DNA from: Victivallales bacterium
GTDB taxonomy: Bacteria; Verrucomicrobiota; Lentisphaeria; Victivallales; UBA1829
Direction of reading: 5' to 3'
Assembly: GCA_016285335.1 (NCBI GenBank)
Contig: JAEEQO010000006.1
Location: 1-31,783, forward strand
Length of the DNA: 31,783 bases
Position numbers and translations under genes: made by a program. How positions within the stretch are numbered: position 1 is the stretch's first letter; each line of letters begins with the position of its first letter. This document shows positions 31,675 through 31,783 of this stretch, piece after piece. The notes under the pieces are model-generated. The model was not told the DNA's origin. It saw only the letters and a program-made list of their open reading frames with translations, and made no database searches.

Positions 31675-31748
31675 CCGACGGAAAGGAGCTATCCAGACCG
31701 TCGGCAAGTCGACAACCAAAATAGGAGGAAAAAGTTGTCGGCACGGTC
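31675..31748. promoter_or_regulatory. Two mutually exclusive stem-loops, one with AGGAGG in its loop
   Basis: GCCGACGG (31675-31682) pairs with CCGTCGGC (31699-31706). Alternatively GACCGT (31697-31702) and CGACAAC (31711-31717) pair with ACGGTC (31743-31748) and GTTGTCG (31735-31741). The loop of the second holds AGGAGG at 31724-31729. The first uses the GCCGACGG arm also found in the 31542-31573 terminator. No start codon is visible within reach in the window. Confidence 0.4.
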
Positions 31749-31783
31749 TTGGCGGGGCGAACGGGGTACCACGTCAGACCAAT

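Overview
The window looks like chromosomal DNA from a GC-rich Gram-negative-type bacterium. A type II secretion system (T2SS) with an outer-membrane secretin shows a double membrane. The FTLIE-type pseudopilins with non-glycine residues before the cleavage point, the glycine-rich secreted proteins and the split ribosomal-protein cluster suggest the PVC superphylum, perhaps Lentisphaerota (Victivallis-like). That placement is inference, because no 16S rRNA gene is present.

Layout. (1) 1-9007, plus strand: the tail of a Gly/Asn-rich gene, then a tight T2SS operon gspD-E-F-G-H-I-J-K. (2) 9045-9395: an array of GAA-loop hairpins containing a 42-bp tandem repeat, then tRNA-Cys with its own promoter and terminator. 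(3) 9482-10990: a UvrX/UmuC-like Y-family DNA polymerase. (4) 11301-14280, minus strand: rpmJ-rpsM-rpsK-rpoA-rplQ with a consensus promoter and a terminator; rpsD is absent from its usual place. (5) 14433-15972, minus: a 27-codon ORF, a decayed metallo-hydrolase tail and an intact BioB-like radical SAM gene. (6) 16048-19369, minus: three glycine-rich exported or membrane proteins, one of them a GspC-like protein with a Gly/Phe/Met tail. (7) 19703-21018, minus: an MBL-fold hydrolase and a severed receiver-domain tail. (8) 21052-29659: two divergent hybrid histidine kinases, a 1595-aa PAS/GAF sensor (minus) and a 1144-aa amino-acid-permease/kinase fusion (plus), each behind a TTGACA-N17-TATATT promoter. 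(9) 29686-31783: decayed phage tail genes, a 58-aa gene with a complete promoter and terminator, and structured AT-rich DNA.

How it may fit together. The T2SS operon supplies secretin, ATPase, platform protein and pseudopilins, but gspL and gspM are not visible. The glycine-rich island carries a second place where GspC function meets a glycine-rich tail, beside two signal-peptide-bearing glycine-rich proteins. The most economical hypothesis is a T2SS variant tied to low-complexity extracellular proteins. The other stand-out is the transporter-kinase fusion, which could couple amino-acid binding or uptake directly to phosphorelay signalling. Several loci (MBL hydrolase, radical SAM, receiver domain) have a truncated paralogous copy nearby, so the stretch 14.4-21.1 kb has been reshaped by duplication and deletion.
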